Origin: Bacillus sp. NTK071
GTDB taxonomy: Bacteria; Bacillota; Bacilli; Bacillales; Guptibacillaceae
Length of the DNA stretch: 64,000 nt
NCBI RefSeq assembly: GCF_017303315.1
Contig: NZ_JAFKOI010000002.1
Span: 62,001-126,000, forward strand
Reading direction: 5' to 3'
Shown here: in pieces, positions 63,199 through 64,000 of the stretch
Layout: each line of letters opens with the position of its first letter
Numbering within the stretch: position 1 is the first letter of the stretch
Notes under the pieces: generated by a model
The model's input: only the letters and a program-made list of their open reading frames with translations
What the model was told of the DNA's origin: nothing
Databases searched by the model: none
Position numbers and translations under genes: made by a program

Positions 63199-64000
63199 CT
63201 ATACCATTTTACTAACTATTGTTTTAACAAGTAATAAAAAGTTCGATTTAACTAATTCAGTCGTTTCAATCACTTCATCATGATGGAGTGGTTGATCGAG
63301 AATACCAGCTGCCATATTAGAAATGCAAGAGATTCCAAGGACTTCCATACCAGCATGTCTTGCAATAATGACTTCAGGAACAGTTGACATACCAACTGCG
63401 TCTCCACCAAGCGTTCTTAACATACGTACTTCGGCTGGCGTTTCATATGTCGGTCCAGTATTTCCAACGTACACGCCAGACTGGAGTTTCAAACCGAGGT
63501 CTTTAGCTGTTTCTTGAGCAAGTTGCTGCAAGTTTACAGAATAGGCTGTTGACATATCAGGAAATCGTGGTCCAAATTCGTTACTGTTAGGTCCTATTAA
63601 AGGATTTGTACCAAAGTTATTAATATGATCAGCAATAACCATTAAATCACCAGGTTGAAACTCTTCATTAATACCGCCTGCAGCGTTTGTAACGATAACT
63701 TTATCAATTCCTAGCTCTTTCATTACTCGAACTGGGAACGTTACTTTATCCATTGGATAGCCTTCATAGAAGTGAAATCTCCCTTGCATGGCTGCGACAG
63801 TTTTTCCATTCAATGTGCCAAATACAAACTGTCCAGCATGTCCTTCAACCGTTGACACAGGAAAATTAGGAATATCACTATATGGAATTTGCACAGAATT
63901 TTCAATTTCCTCAGCAAGGACACCAAGACCTGAACCTAAAATAAGTCCAATTTCAGGGTGTAACTCTCCTACCTGCTCCGCGATATAAGACGAAGCGTCT
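63199..64000 (-). CDS. punA: Purine nucleoside phosphorylase (partial)
   Basis: The gene runs off the right edge; the first roughly ten residues are missing. The visible part starts [16 protein letters not shown] and contains GLILGSGLG (phosphate), [18 protein letters not shown], and [10 protein letters not shown] near the nucleoside site. Trimeric PNP acting on inosine and guanosine. Immediately upstream of pdp, so purine and pyrimidine salvage are linked. Confidence 0.95.
   Translation of the reverse strand, partial: DASSYIAEQVGELHPEIGLILGSGLGVLAEEIENSVQIPYSDIPNFPVSTVEGHAGQFVFGTLNGKTVAAMQGRFHFYEGYPMDKVTFPVRVMKELGIDKVIVTNAAGGINEEFQPGDLMVIADHINNFGTNPLIGPNSNEFGPRFPDMSTAYSVNLQQLAQETAKDLGLKLQSGVYVGNTGPTYETPAEVRMLRTLGGDAVGMSTVPEVIIARHAGMEVLGISCISNMAAGILDQPLHHDEVIETTELVKSNFLLLVKTIVSKMV

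Overview
The window is an A+T-rich stretch of chromosome from an endospore-forming member of the Bacillaceae (Firmicutes). The evidence is a block of sporulation and germination genes (spoIVA, spoVIF, ypeB-sleB, spmAB, the full spoVA operon, spoIIAA-spoIIAB-sigF, dacB, dacF), the TRAP regulator MtrB, a YpdA-type bacillithiol disulfide reductase, and a gene order that largely follows the hepS-to-pdp segment of Bacillus subtilis. The species cannot be fixed from this sequence. Most genes lie on the minus strand, so operons read from high to low coordinates. I see no rRNA, tRNA, prophage, CRISPR array or complete insertion sequence.

Layout. 1-10.2 kb: hepS (partial), mtrB, folE, hbs, spoIVA, yphF, yphE, spoVIF, the gpsA-plsY-der group, and a three-gene overlapping unit (yphA, a YIEGIA-family membrane protein, its predicted capping subunit). 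10.3-16.4 kb: ypzI, an S1-domain protein, plsC, cmk, ypfB, and the ypeB-sleB germination pair with prsW. 16.5-23.8 kb: an asparaginase, ypdA, gudB with a catabolite-repression-like site upstream, ddl, a PIG-L deacetylase, mecB, and a MerR-B12 regulator resembling CarH. 23.8-33.1 kb: the ypbG-recS-ypbB cluster with several small unknown genes, then ferredoxin, serA and a PHP phosphatase. 33.2-46.1 kb: the ResABCDE cytochrome-c-maturation and redox-signalling cluster, rluB, spmAB-dacB, a type III polyketide synthase/methyltransferase pair, and scpAB. 46.1-51.5 kb: a 157-bp MITE-like repeat, ypuF, and the riboflavin operon behind an FMN riboswitch. 51.5-64 kb: ppiB, lysA behind a lysine riboswitch, spoVA, spoIIA, dacF, pdp and punA (partial).

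How the genes work together. The sporulation genes span several compartments. A sigma-H-like site precedes spoIIAA, a sigma-F-like site precedes dacF, a sigma-G-like site precedes spoVAA, and a sigma-E-like site precedes spoIVA. GpsA, PlsY and PlsC together make phosphatidic acid from dihydroxyacetone phosphate. RibD, RibE, RibBA and RibH make riboflavin. ResA, ResB and ResC assemble cytochrome c, while ResD and ResE sense respiration. ScpA and ScpB are the SMC partners, and HBsu is the main nucleoid protein.

The least ordinary elements are the MITE-like repeat with a G+C-rich core, the CarH-like possible light sensor, the YIEGIA three-gene unit, the bpsAB pair sitting in a region otherwise like that of B. 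subtilis, a lysine riboswitch directly downstream of spoVAF, a hairpin that buries a ribosome binding site, and several small unstudied proteins. Several coding starts were moved inward from the longest frame because the Shine-Dalgarno position decides them.
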